Source of the DNA: Myxococcales bacterium
GTDB taxonomy: Bacteria; Myxococcota_A; Polyangia; Polyangiales; Polyangiaceae
Assembly: GCA_004193285.1 (NCBI GenBank)
Contig: SECP01000048.1
Location: forward strand, 1-64,000
Length of the DNA stretch: 64,000 nt
Direction of reading: 5' to 3'
Part shown: one piece after another, positions 19,236 to 29,705 of the stretch
Numbering within the stretch: the first letter of the stretch is position 1
How the letters are laid out: each line of letters starts with the position of its first letter
Made by a program: the position numbers and the translations under genes
The notes under the pieces: generated by a model
The model's input: the letters and a program-made list of their open reading frames with translations, nothing else
Database searches by the model: none
Told to the model about the DNA's origin: nothing

Positions 19236-22028
19236 TTATTGAGACAGCGCCAGCTTTTGTCCGCGCATTTCCCCGAGGAGCGTCTTGGCGTCGGGCGAAG
19301 CGGGATCTTCCTTGACCACGCCCTCGACCAACGCGAGCGCGCGTTCCTTGTGGCCGGTCGCGCGTTCGAGGCGCGCCAAAGAGAGGCGAGCCTCCGAGCT
19401 CGGGTCCAGGAGGGCCCAGCGACGCGCCGCCTTCACCGCTTCGCCCCATTCGCCCATCTGCTCCGCGCGGGCGACGAGCGCCTTTTGCACGCCCGCGTCG
19501 TTGGGGGTCTTCTTGGCGGCGCGCTTGAGGAGGGCCAGCGCCCGCAGCTTGCCGCCTTTTTCCCACAGCGCGTCCGCCTTCTCGATCACGGAGGATTCGG
19601 CGGTCGCCGTCTCCGACGCGCCCTTGATCTCGACCTCCGGCTCTTCGTCCAGGTCGATGGTGCGGGTGGCAACGACGGTCTCTTCACTGGGCGGTGCGTC
19701 CACGGCCTCCACTTCACCGTCCTCGTCGTTCTCTGCGGCCGGCGCCTCGCTGACGGCAAACGTCGGCTCGGCGGGCGTGGGCGGAGACGCGGGGGCGGCG
19801 ACTGGCTCGGCCGGCTCCGCGCCAATGGCGACGACCTTGGCCGCCGCGGGGGCGGGAGGCGCGCGATGCGCGAGCGCGTCCGCGCGCAGCTTCACCACGT
19901 GCTCGTAAGCGGCCCGCATCGACCCGGTCGCCTTGACCCCGGCCGGAGTCTTGGCGAGGGCGGCTCCCCCGACGCCGAGCACCAGCACCGACATACCGGC
20001 GACGAGCGTGTTGGCGAGCCCACGGCGCCGAGGCGCGACGACGGCGCGCGCGGGCCGCTCCGTCAAGATCGCATCCAGCGAGCTGCACAGCTCCAGCGCG
20101 GTCTGCGGCCGGCGGCTGGGGTCCACGCTGAGCGTGCGGCTCAAGAGCAGGTCGAGCGACTTCGGAATGCCAGCTTCGGGGCGGCGCTCGCTCGGCGGGA
20201 GGGGGCTGATGCGGCGCTTGAGGTCGATGAGCTCGACCAGGTTTTTGGCGACGTGAGGCTGGTAACCGGTCACGAGCTCGTACAAGACGGCCCCGAGCGC
20301 GTAGATGTCGCTGCGCGCGTCCGACGCGCCGCTCTGCGCCTGCTCGGGCGCCATGTATTCGGGGGTGCCCACGACGTGCAGCGCCTCACCATCCGCGCTG
20401 CTCTGAGGAGCGAGCGAAAGGCCGAAGTCGAACAGCTTGACGACGCCGTTCGCAGTGACGAGCAGGTTGCCCGGCTTCACGTCACGGTGCAGCACACCGG
20501 CGCCGTGGGCGGCCGCGAGCGCGCGCGCAGCCTGGAGCGCGATGCCAACCGCTTCGCGGTAGGGCAGCTCCCCTTCTTTCGCCAGCTTGCGCTCGAGCGA
20601 CTCACCGACCAAGTACTCCATCGCGTAGTAGGGGCGGCCGTCCTGCGCGACGCCGTAGTCGAACACCTTGATCAGGTTATCGTGCGACAGCCCGGCGATG
20701 CTGCGCGCCTCGGCCCGGAAGCGGTCCACGGCCGCGACGCCGAGCTTGTCCGGGTCCATCAGCTTGAGCGCGACGGTGCGCGAAAGGTCCACGTGGAGCG
20801 CCTGATAAACGACGCCCATGGAGCCACGGCCGAGCTCGCTCACCAGCTTGTAAGGCGTGCCCGTGAGCAGCGAAGGGTCCGCGGGCTCGGCGGCGGGCAG
20901 CTCGGGCGAAGCCGGGATTGGCAGCGGGCGAGCCGAGGCGGCGCGGTACTCTGCGACCAGCCGCGCGAACTCCGAACGAGAGCGCGCTGGCTCCGCGGGG
21001 TAAAGCCGGCGCATCAGGTGGGAAACGCGGCCACGAACGCTGCGATCGCCGTCGGCCATGCTCGGCGCGCGCTGCAGCAGCCGGCCGAGGTCGGAGACCG
21101 CCTTGCCCGCGCTCTCGTAGCGGTCTGCGATGGCGGTGGCGGTGAGCTTCAAGATCACCTGGTCCAGCTCCGGCGGGGCCCCGATGAGCTGCGCGAGCGG
21201 AGTCGGGTTGCGCTTGCCCGCGCCGACGAGGGCCATGTGCTGGGAAGAGTCGCCAATGAGGAACCGGCGCCCGGCGATCAGCTCCCAGAGCATGATGCCG
21301 AACGCGTACAGGTCCGAGGGCGCGCCCCCGGGCGTGTTGTTGGCGACCTCGGGAGCGACGTAGCCGGGCTTGGCGAACACGATGCCCGCGACCGTGTGGC
21401 AGCGGCGGTTCTCGGCACGCGCGGTGCCGAAGTCGATGAGCTTGAGCTCACCGCCGTAGCCGATCATCACGTTTTGGGGGCTCAGGTCACGGTGGACGAT
21501 TTCGAGCGGCTTGCCCTCCGCGTCCGTCCGCTCGTGCACGTGGTGCAGCGCTTCACCGAGCATGATGCCGAGCGCGACCGCCTCCGGCCAGCTGATGCGC
21601 ACGCCGAGCTGCGAAGCGCGGCTCCGCACGTCGCTCAGGTTGCGCCCCTCCACGTGCTCCACCACGACGAACGGCTTGCCTTCGTGGTCGCTCGTCGCCT
21701 CCAAGATTTGCGCGACTCCGGGGTGATGCAGCTGGGCCTGGATGCGGGCCTCGTCCAGGAAGCGCGCCAGGAACGAGCGATCCGTGTCGTGCTCCCGGCG
21801 AATGATCTTCACGACCACCGGCCGCTCGGCCCCTTCGATGCCGCCGGAGGAGGCCAGCAGCACCTCTCCCATACCGCCCCGCGCCAGGCGCTTGAGCAAG
21901 GTGTAGCGCTCGAATCGACGGGGCAGCGGCGGCTCCGCGGCCAGCGCCGGGGTCGTCTCGGCTTGGCGCCCAGCGGCGGTATTCTCCAGCGTTTCCGTGG
22001 CGTTAGCGAGCGACTCCATGGCCTGCAT
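19236..22028 (-). CDS. Transmembrane Ser/Thr protein kinase with two tandem kinase domains and a TPR-like tail
   Basis: About 930 residues counted from ATG 22028 (ATG 22019 is also possible; longer frames overlap the divergent gene). Domain 1 (residues about 42-320): glycine loop RLARGGMGE, catalytic Lys74, HRDLSPQN with Asp181, DFG Asp199, then GYVAPE. Domain 2 (about 393-655): GRGSMG, Lys422, HRDVKPGN with Asp516, DFG Asp534, GTPEYMAPEQ. Both carry all catalytic residues and belong to the Hanks-type family. A single membrane segment (about 674-693) leads to an acidic Pro/Ala-rich linker and helical repeats resembling TPRs at the end. Which domain phosphorylates which, and what signal the outer part senses, are unknown. 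Confidence 0.9.
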   Translation of the reverse strand: MQAMESLANATETLENTAAGRQAETTPALAAEPPLPRRFERYTLLKRLARGGMGEVLLASSGGIEGAERPVVVKIIRREHDTDRSFLARFLDEARIQAQLHHPGVAQILEATSDHEGKPFVVVEHVEGRNLSDVRSRASQLGVRISWPEAVALGIMLGEALHHVHERTDAEGKPLEIVHRDLSPQNVMIGYGGELKLIDFGTARAENRRCHTVAGIVFAKPGYVAPEVANNTPGGAPSDLYAFGIMLWELIAGRRFLIGDSSQHMALVGAGKRNPTPLAQLIGAPPELDQVILKLTATAIADRYESAGKAVSDLGRLLQRAPSMADGDRSVRGRVSHLMRRLYPAEPARSRSEFARLVAEYRAASARPLPIPASPELPAAEPADPSLLTGTPYKLVSELGRGSMGVVYQALHVDLSRTVALKLMDPDKLGVAAVDRFRAEARSIAGLSHDNLIKVFDYGVAQDGRPYYAMEYLVGESLERKLAKEGELPYREAVGIALQAARALAAAHGAGVLHRDVKPGNLLVTANGVVKLFDFGLSLAPQSSADGEALHVVGTPEYMAPEQAQSGASDARSDIYALGAVLYELVTGYQPHVAKNLVELIDLKRRISPLPPSERRPEAGIPKSLDLLLSRTLSVDPSRRPQTALELCSSLDAILTERPARAVVAPRRRGLANTLVAGMSVLVLGVGGAALAKTPAGVKATGSMRAAYEHVVKLRADALAHRAPPAPAAAKVVAIGAEPAEPVAAPASPPTPAEPTFAVSEAPAAENDEDGEVEAVDAPPSEETVVATRTIDLDEEPEVEIKGASETATAESSVIEKADALWEKGGKLRALALLKRAAKKTPNDAGVQKALVARAEQMGEWGEAVKAARRWALLDPSSEARLSLARLERATGHKERALALVEGVVKEDPASPDAKTLLGEMRGQKLALSQ

Positions 22029-22152
22029 GAGCCGATGGTGCCTATGTCGCACCATGTAGGCAAAGAAAACGGCGAACCGACCAAGGGAATGGGAGCGGAG
22101 GACTGCCGGTTCGGACTGCGGCCTGTTAGGCTTCGTTTCCGCCGCGTTCCTC

Positions 22153-22575
22153 ATGGGTGAGTTTTCACGCTCCGCCAGCAGCTCCGGGCTGCGCCTCCTC
22201 GTCCGCCTCGTGTCGGTGGTGGCGGCGCTAGTCGTGCTGTGCGTCACCCAGCGAGCGTCCGCGGCGATGGTCGCAGTCGGTATGTGCGGAGAGCGCGGGG
22301 AGACGATCGAAGCGCCCCCCATCTTCCGCGCCGTGAACGACGACGGCACCATCAGCCAGCTGCCTTGTCGCGGCCCGGCGGACACCTTCACGAGCCAGGG
22401 CGCGCCGCTCGCGCCCGAGCGCGTCGTGGTGTGGGAGCGGCCCGAGCGCGTGCTCGGCTTCGGCAGCTTGCTCGTCGCGCAGACAGAGTCCGCGCGCGTG
22501 CCGGTCTCCGCATCGAGGCGCGCCCTCGTTCGACCCGGTTTCGTAGCGACGTTGTTCCGCCCGCCCCGAGGCTGA
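22153..22575 (+). CDS. Hypothetical exported protein
   Basis: A 140-residue protein with a convincing signal peptide (LLVRLVSVVAALVVLCVTQ, cleavage near RASAA). The mature part is about 100 residues with two cysteines (GMCGE and LPCRG). No family recognised. It is divergent from the dual-kinase gene, so the 120 bases between them probably hold both promoters. Confidence 0.6.
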   Translation: MGEFSRSASSSGLRLLVRLVSVVAALVVLCVTQRASAAMVAVGMCGERGETIEAPPIFRAVNDDGTISQLPCRGPADTFTSQGAPLAPERVVVWERPERVLGFGSLLVAQTESARVPVSASRRALVRPGFVATLFRPPRG

Positions 22576-22708
22576 GCGCGGGGCGCCGGGCGCCCACGAC
22601 GACGTCTTCATCATCGTTCAATCAGCGGGCGCCGCGGTGTCTTCACGGGCGCGCGCTGCTGTCACTGTTTTCGAGTCTGTCACTTACAAACAAATAACGG
22701 AGAGAGTC

Positions 22709-24679
22709 ATGAACAAAGGAACCGCGATAGTCGGGTTCTTTATCAGCTTCCTCGCGGGCATGTTCCTCATGTGGGGCGTGGACGCGAAGAGCAAAGGCGA
22801 CGACATCAGCGCCGAAGGCTCGGCCACTGCGAGCGGATCCATCCCGGATCAGAGCGCGGCAAGCGTGCCGGTGTCGTCCAAGGACCCGCAGTGGGGCAAG
22901 CCCAACGCGCCGGTCACGATCGTAGAAATCAGCGATTTCCAGTGCCCCTTCTGCAGCCGCGTCGGTCCGACGCTCAAGCAGATCAAGGACAAGTACGGTC
23001 CGGACAAGGTCCGCATCGTCTGGAAGCACAACCCGCTGCCTTTCCACAAGCAAGCGCGCCCCGCGCACGAAGCCGCCGCGACCGTCATGGCGCTGGGCGG
23101 TAGCGACGCGTTCTGGAAGTTTCACGACAGCGCCTTCGCCAACCAGCAGGGCCTGACCGACGAGAACTTCGAGAAGTGGGCGAAGGAAGCGGGCGTGGAC
23201 GTAGCCAAGTTCAAGGCTGCCTACAGCTCCAAGAAGTACGCCGCCAAGGTCGACGAAGACCTCGCGACGTCCAAGAAGGTCGGCGCGACCGGTACCCCGG
23301 CGTTCCGCATCAACGGCGTCACGCTGAGCGGCGCGCAGCCCGTCGACAAGTTCACGGAAGTGATCGACGCGCAGCTGGCCGAGGCGAAGAAGCTCGTCGC
23401 CAGCGGCACCAAGCCGAGCGACGTGTACGTCACGCTCACGAACAAAAACCAGACGGCCAAGCCGGCCGAAGCTGGCAAGAAGCCGGCCGAGGACGCCGAG
23501 GAAGAAGACAAGAGCGTCTGGCGCGTGCTCGTGCAGGACGACGACCCCGTCCGCGGTCCGAAGGACGCGCTCGTGACGATGATCGTCTTCTCGGAGTTCC
23601 AGTGCCCCTTCTGCAAGCGCGTGGAAGACACGCTCAAGCAGGTGACGGCTGCGTACCCGAACGACGTGCGCATGGTTTGGAAGGACAACCCCCTCCCCTT
23701 CCACCCGCGCGCCAAGCCGGCCGCCACGCTGGGCCGCCTCGTCTACAAGCAGAAGGGCGAAAAGGCCTTCTGGGACGTGCACGACGCGCTGTTCGAGTCT
23801 CAGCCCAAGCTGGAAGACGACGACCTCAAGGCGATCGCCGAGAAGGCGGGCGTGAAGTGGGAGGACGTCAAGTCCGCCATCGACACCAACAAGTTCGGTG
23901 AGAAGCTCGACGCGAGCGTGGACCTGGCCAACGACGTCCAGGCGCGCGGAACGCCGCACTTCTTCATCAACGGCGTGCGCCTCAGCGGCGCGCAACCGCT
24001 GGACGCCTTCAAGAAGGCGATCGACGAGCAGCTCGCCAAGGCCAAGGGCCTCGTCGCCAAGGGCGTGCCCAAGGCGAAGGTTTACGACGAGCTGATGAAG
24101 GACGCGAAGGGCCCGCCCCCTCCGGAGAAGAAAGAGATCGCTGCCCCCGACGCTCAGACCCCGATCAAGGGCAACAAGGGCGCGAAGGTCACGATCCAGA
24201 TCTTCTCGGACTTCCAGTGCCCCTTCTGCAAGCGCGTCGAGCCCACGCTCGCCGAGCTGGAGAAGGAGTACGGGGACAAGATCCGCTTCGCGTGGCGCCA
24301 CATGCCGCTGCCCTTCCACGCTGACGCCCCGCTCGCGAGCCAAGCCACTCAAGAGGCCTTCGCGCAGAAGGGCAACACCGCGTTCTGGAAGTTCCACGAC
24401 AAGCTGTTCGAAGCGCAAGGCTCGGGCGAGGACGCAATCAAGCGCCCGGCGCTCGAGAAGATCGCGCAAGACCTGGGCTTGAACATGGACAAGTTCAAGG
24501 CCGCCTTGGACTCGAGCGCGCACAAGGCCAAGCTCGACGCGGACACGAAGATCGGCAACGACGCCGGGATCAACGGAACGCCTGCGTTCGTGATCAACGG
24601 CTACTACCTGAGCGGCGCCCAACCGGCGGCGGCGTTCAAGAAGCTCATCAACCGCGCCCTCAAGGAATCGGGCGGCTGA
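22709..24679 (+). CDS. Membrane-anchored protein with three tandem DsbA-like thioredoxin-fold domains
   Basis: The 656-residue product starts at ATG 22709 (MNKGTAIVGF), preceded by CGGAGAGAGTC. One N-terminal membrane helix anchors it outside the cytoplasm. Three copies of a DsbA/Thioredoxin_4 domain follow, each with a CPFC redox motif (residues 79-82, 299-302, 504-507) in the same FQCPFC context, a PLPFH segment, a KFHD or VHD helix, and a cis-proline GTPxF motif. Linkers are charged and Pro/Lys-rich. The family introduces or exchanges disulphides in exported proteins; three active sites on one chain is unusual. It is followed by a single-domain relative with a 1-base overlap. Confidence 0.92.
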   Translation: MNKGTAIVGFFISFLAGMFLMWGVDAKSKGDDISAEGSATASGSIPDQSAASVPVSSKDPQWGKPNAPVTIVEISDFQCPFCSRVGPTLKQIKDKYGPDKVRIVWKHNPLPFHKQARPAHEAAATVMALGGSDAFWKFHDSAFANQQGLTDENFEKWAKEAGVDVAKFKAAYSSKKYAAKVDEDLATSKKVGATGTPAFRINGVTLSGAQPVDKFTEVIDAQLAEAKKLVASGTKPSDVYVTLTNKNQTAKPAEAGKKPAEDAEEEDKSVWRVLVQDDDPVRGPKDALVTMIVFSEFQCPFCKRVEDTLKQVTAAYPNDVRMVWKDNPLPFHPRAKPAATLGRLVYKQKGEKAFWDVHDALFESQPKLEDDDLKAIAEKAGVKWEDVKSAIDTNKFGEKLDASVDLANDVQARGTPHFFINGVRLSGAQPLDAFKKAIDEQLAKAKGLVAKGVPKAKVYDELMKDAKGPPPPEKKEIAAPDAQTPIKGNKGAKVTIQIFSDFQCPFCKRVEPTLAELEKEYGDKIRFAWRHMPLPFHADAPLASQATQEAFAQKGNTAFWKFHDKLFEAQGSGEDAIKRPALEKIAQDLGLNMDKFKAALDSSAHKAKLDADTKIGNDAGINGTPAFVINGYYLSGAQPAAAFKKLINRALKESGG

Positions 24680-25446
24680 TGAACGGCGGGGTGCGAGCAC
24701 GCTTCTCGGCGCTTCGTGGCGCCGCCTGCGCGCTCGCGCTCCTGTGCGTCCTTGGCTCGGTCGCTTGCGAGCGGCCGGGCCAAGCCGACGCCAAATCCGG
24801 ACAGATCGACGTCACCTCACCGGGCGGCCCCAGCTGGCCCGGCTTCGGCGAGGAGCCGGAGCCGAAGCTCACCGACGCGGACGTCGAGCAGATCGCGGTC
24901 AAGCTCCCGCACGAGCGGGTCCCCGCCGTCTCCGCAACCAATCCTGCCAAAGGTCCCGCGAACGCGCGAGTGACCGTGCAGGTCTTCAGTGATTTCGAGT
25001 GTCCCTTCTGCGTGCGCGCCGCCCCGACGCTGGCCGACGTGGAGGAGCGCTTCAGTGGCCGCATCCGCGTGGTGTGGCGCAACTACCCCCTACCGATGCA
25101 CGCACGCGCCCGCCCCGCCGCGCGCGCGGCTCTCTCTGCTTTCGCCCAGGGCGGTAGCCCCGCTTTCTGGAAGTTTCACGATTGGCTCTTCTCACCGCAA
25201 GCTGACCTGAGCGACGCCGGCCTACAAAAGGCCGCCGCCAAGCTCTCGCTGGATCCGCTCAAGCTCGACCAAGCCGTGCACTCCACGCAGCTGGACGCCG
25301 CCATCGACGCGGACGTCGCCGCGGGCGACGCCGCCGGTGTCGAGGGCACTCCCGCCACCTTCATCAACGACTACTACCTGATGGGCGCGCGCTTCGAGTC
25401 CGAGTACGCGCTCGTGATAGAGCGCGCCCTGCGCGAAGCTCACTAA
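24679..25446 (+). CDS. DsbA-family thiol:disulphide lipoprotein
   Basis: A 255-residue lipoprotein (lipobox LGSVAC, cysteine at residue 30) with one DsbA-like domain: CPFC in FECPFCVRA, the PLPMH segment, KFHDW and the cis-proline GTPAT. It is closely similar in layout to the three repeats of the protein just upstream, so it may be the fourth member of a duplicated set. The ATG shares one base with the upstream stop (TGATG), so translation is coupled. Confidence 0.9.
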   Translation: MNGGVRARFSALRGAACALALLCVLGSVACERPGQADAKSGQIDVTSPGGPSWPGFGEEPEPKLTDADVEQIAVKLPHERVPAVSATNPAKGPANARVTVQVFSDFECPFCVRAAPTLADVEERFSGRIRVVWRNYPLPMHARARPAARAALSAFAQGGSPAFWKFHDWLFSPQADLSDAGLQKAAAKLSLDPLKLDQAVHSTQLDAAIDADVAAGDAAGVEGTPATFINDYYLMGARFESEYALVIERALREAH

Positions 25447-25478
25447 CCCCCAGGCAGGTCGCTAGCGAAGCCGGTCAC

Positions 25479-25500
25479 AGACGCTCAGAGCGTCTTCTTT
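25479..25500 (+). terminator. Hairpin terminator after the DsbA-like operon
   Basis: AGACGCT and AGCGTCT (7-bp perfect stem, 3-base loop CAG) are followed by TCTTT on the plus strand. It overlaps the stop codon of the convergent hydrolase gene. Confidence 0.55.
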
Positions 25501-26663
25501 AGCCACTTTTCGAGCGGCTTCAGGAAGGTCTGCTTCCAGGCGAAGCCGAAATACGGGTCGGCTTCGCCGAGCTCCGGGTTGTGATCGATGGTGATGTCGT
25601 CCGCCTGCTCGAAGAGCTCGGCGGTGTCGAACATGGCCGGCCCAAAACCGGTACCCTCGACGTAGATGAGCACGTCGCCGCGGAACTCGTCGATGCGGTC
25701 GTAGTAGCTGTCGTCGCGGCCGGCGAGCCCGCAGGCGAGGTCGCGCAGCGCGGGGAGCGAGCCGTAGTTGTCGAAGAGCGGACCGACGAGCTGGAGCCGC
25801 GCCTCGTTCGTGTACACGAACTGCAGCGTCGTGAAGTCGGCGATGTTCCGGATGAACCCTGCCGTGGGCGCGAGCGCTCCGGGCGGCGGCGGCGCGCTGA
25901 ACACGTAAAACATGGACTGCCGGTTGGTCGTGCCGGGCGGAAACGGAAAGGGCGAGAGCCCAGACGGGTTCGCCTGCGCCAGCTGCAGCACGCCTCCCAG
26001 GACCGCGGTGCTCGGGTCGAAGATAGCTCCGCCGCCGAGCGCCGCCTCGAGGTTGGTGCAGATAGCGTCGTTGTGCGCCGTGATCGCTGGGTCTTGATTG
26101 TAAAAGGTGCCCTCGTACAGGAAGACGCCCGCGAAGTCCCGCGGAGCCCGGTTGACGGTGGCGAGGGCCGCGTTCGCTCCTGCAGAAAAACCGCCGACTA
26201 CCGGCCTGGCGCGGGGGTGGTCGGCCCTGATGAGCTGAAGGGCGAAGAGCGCGTCTTCCGAGTACGCATCGAAGCTCCAGCCGGCCATGGCCGTGCAATC
26301 CGTACCGGATTCGCAGGCGCCGACGGGCAGCCCCGTGCGCCGCTGATCCACGAGCCACACGTCGTAGCCGGCCTTGGCTAGCTCTCCGGCGGCCGACTTC
26401 TGGTACCCGCCGGCCTCGCTGATTTCGTAGAAGGCGCCCGGCAGAGAGAACGGGCTCAGGAGCAAGACCTCGCCTTTGCTGCTCCCGTGCGTCTTGCTCA
26501 CGTGCGTGATCGAAAAGCGGTTCAGCGCCTCCCCATCTACCTCCACGCGATATTCAACGCGCTCGAGCGACGAGTGCGGGTGAGTGACGTCGACAGAGAG
26601 AATGTCGTACGCCGGAAATGAGTTGAATGCGCACGCTGCAAACAAAGCGGCATGAAGGCCCAT
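25485..26663 (-). CDS. Putative exported alpha/beta hydrolase
   Basis: About 392 residues from ATG 26663, which has AAGGTGG just upstream (a GTG at 26672 is also in frame). The N-terminus is hydrophobic (MGLHAALFAACAF), so it is probably exported. The fold markers are VLLLSPFSLPGAFYEI, GYDVWLVDQRRTG and the nucleophile elbow GGFSAG, with a possible catalytic His near the end (IDHNPEL). Lipase/esterase-like; substrate unknown. It lacks close neighbours on its strand. Confidence 0.75.
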   Translation of the reverse strand: MGLHAALFAACAFNSFPAYDILSVDVTHPHSSLERVEYRVEVDGEALNRFSITHVSKTHGSSKGEVLLLSPFSLPGAFYEISEAGGYQKSAAGELAKAGYDVWLVDQRRTGLPVGACESGTDCTAMAGWSFDAYSEDALFALQLIRADHPRARPVVGGFSAGANAALATVNRAPRDFAGVFLYEGTFYNQDPAITAHNDAICTNLEAALGGGAIFDPSTAVLGGVLQLAQANPSGLSPFPFPPGTTNRQSMFYVFSAPPPPGALAPTAGFIRNIADFTTLQFVYTNEARLQLVGPLFDNYGSLPALRDLACGLAGRDDSYYDRIDEFRGDVLIYVEGTGFGPAMFDTAELFEQADDITIDHNPELGEADPYFGFAWKQTFLKPLEKWLKKTL

Positions 26664-26798
26664 GGCGACCACCTTACGGAGTTTGCTCGCGCACTGACTT
26701 TAGTTATTTGGTTAGCGCCCGAACAACGCGCGTACCTTCATCTACTCGCGCTTACACAGAAGGGTGATACCGCGCTTCGCTCCGACTAAGATGGGCGT

Positions 26799-27707
26799 AT
26801 GAAAGTCGTCATCTGGCTCGAGAGCTCGGTTCGAGCGTTCGACTTGCGGTTGTCTCAACTTGAGGCACTGCGCGCTCGCTACCCCCAGCATGCTTTCGCG
26901 ATTTCCCGCGATAAAGAGGCCTTTTTGGAGATGCTTCCCAGCGCGGAGGCAGCGCTAGTGTGGCGATTCGCTGCGGACTGGTACGCGCGAGCGCCTCGCC
27001 TTCGCTGGGTGGCAACACCCTCAGCTGGACGTGAATTGGTAGACGTGGATCCGCAGCGTCGGGTGCGCGTCAGCCACGGCAGCTTCCACGGGAAGATCAT
27101 GGCCGAGTCCCTACTCGCCATGATCCTTTTCCACGCTCGGCGGCTGGACCTCTGTCTAACTCTGCAGCAGCAGCACCGCTGGGAGCGGGACGTCTTCTCG
27201 GCTACGCGGCGGATCTTCGGTCAGCGCGCGCTAATCATCGGGTACGGACCCCTAGGGCGTGAATGCGCTCGGCTCCTCAAGGCGGTGGGTATGAGTGTCG
27301 TCGGGGTCAAACGCAGCCCTGCAGGTGCTCCGGCTCCCGCTGACGCCGTTCACGCCGTGGCGGACTTGCCTCGGCTCCTCCCTGAGGCCGACCACGTCGT
27401 GCTCACTCTGCCCGGCGACACCGGCGCGGATCATCTCATCGACGCGGCCGCGCTCCGGCTACTGAAGCCGAGCGCGAGCCTGTACAACCTCGGTCGCGGT
27501 AACGCGGTGGATGAAACCGCGCTGGTGCAGGCGCTGGGCGCGGGTAAGCTCGCGCAAGCCTTCCTGGACGTGTTTCAAGTCGAGCCGTTGCCTCACGACT
27601 CGCCGCTGTGGAACGTGCCGAACCTGCACCTGATGCCGCACGCTTCCGCCATCAGCTCCGAGTACCTGGAGCTGTGGCTGGAGGAGCTTTCGCCCGAGCT
27701 GGTTTGA
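26799..27707 (+). CDS. D-isomer-specific 2-hydroxyacid dehydrogenase
   Basis: A 302-residue NAD(P)-dependent oxidoreductase of the D-2-hydroxyacid dehydrogenase family. The Rossmann loop is IIGYGPLGRE, and the catalytic Arg (LGRGNAVDE), Glu (FQVEPLP) and His (LMPHAS) are present. The sequence resembles glyoxylate/hydroxypyruvate reductase-type members, with ATPSAGRELVD and SHGSFHGKIMAE in the substrate-binding half. The physiological substrate is not evident. Confidence 0.9.
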   Translation: MKVVIWLESSVRAFDLRLSQLEALRARYPQHAFAISRDKEAFLEMLPSAEAALVWRFAADWYARAPRLRWVATPSAGRELVDVDPQRRVRVSHGSFHGKIMAESLLAMILFHARRLDLCLTLQQQHRWERDVFSATRRIFGQRALIIGYGPLGRECARLLKAVGMSVVGVKRSPAGAPAPADAVHAVADLPRLLPEADHVVLTLPGDTGADHLIDAAALRLLKPSASLYNLGRGNAVDETALVQALGAGKLAQAFLDVFQVEPLPHDSPLWNVPNLHLMPHASAISSEYLELWLEELSPELV

Positions 27708-27727
27708 ACCGAGGCGTTGGCCGCGGT

Positions 27728-27729
<2 letters not shown>
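27706..27729. terminator. Weak hairpin between convergent genes
   Basis: GAACCG (27706-27711) pairs with CGGTTC (27724-27729) with some pairing inside the loop. It overlaps the stop codons of both convergent genes; no T-tract, so only a weak candidate. Confidence 0.3.
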
Positions 27730-29698
<1,969 letters not shown>

Positions 29699-29705
29699 AT
29701 GAGTA

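Noticed and set aside
19239..22160. 973-codon open frame on the plus strand across the dual kinase gene
   Set aside because: No recognisable domain; it mirrors two verified kinase domains.
22643..24700. Long open frame opposite the triple DsbA gene
   Set aside because: Antisense to a gene with clear catalytic motifs; the frame is open because of high GC and is rich in Arg/Leu/Val typical of mirror frames.
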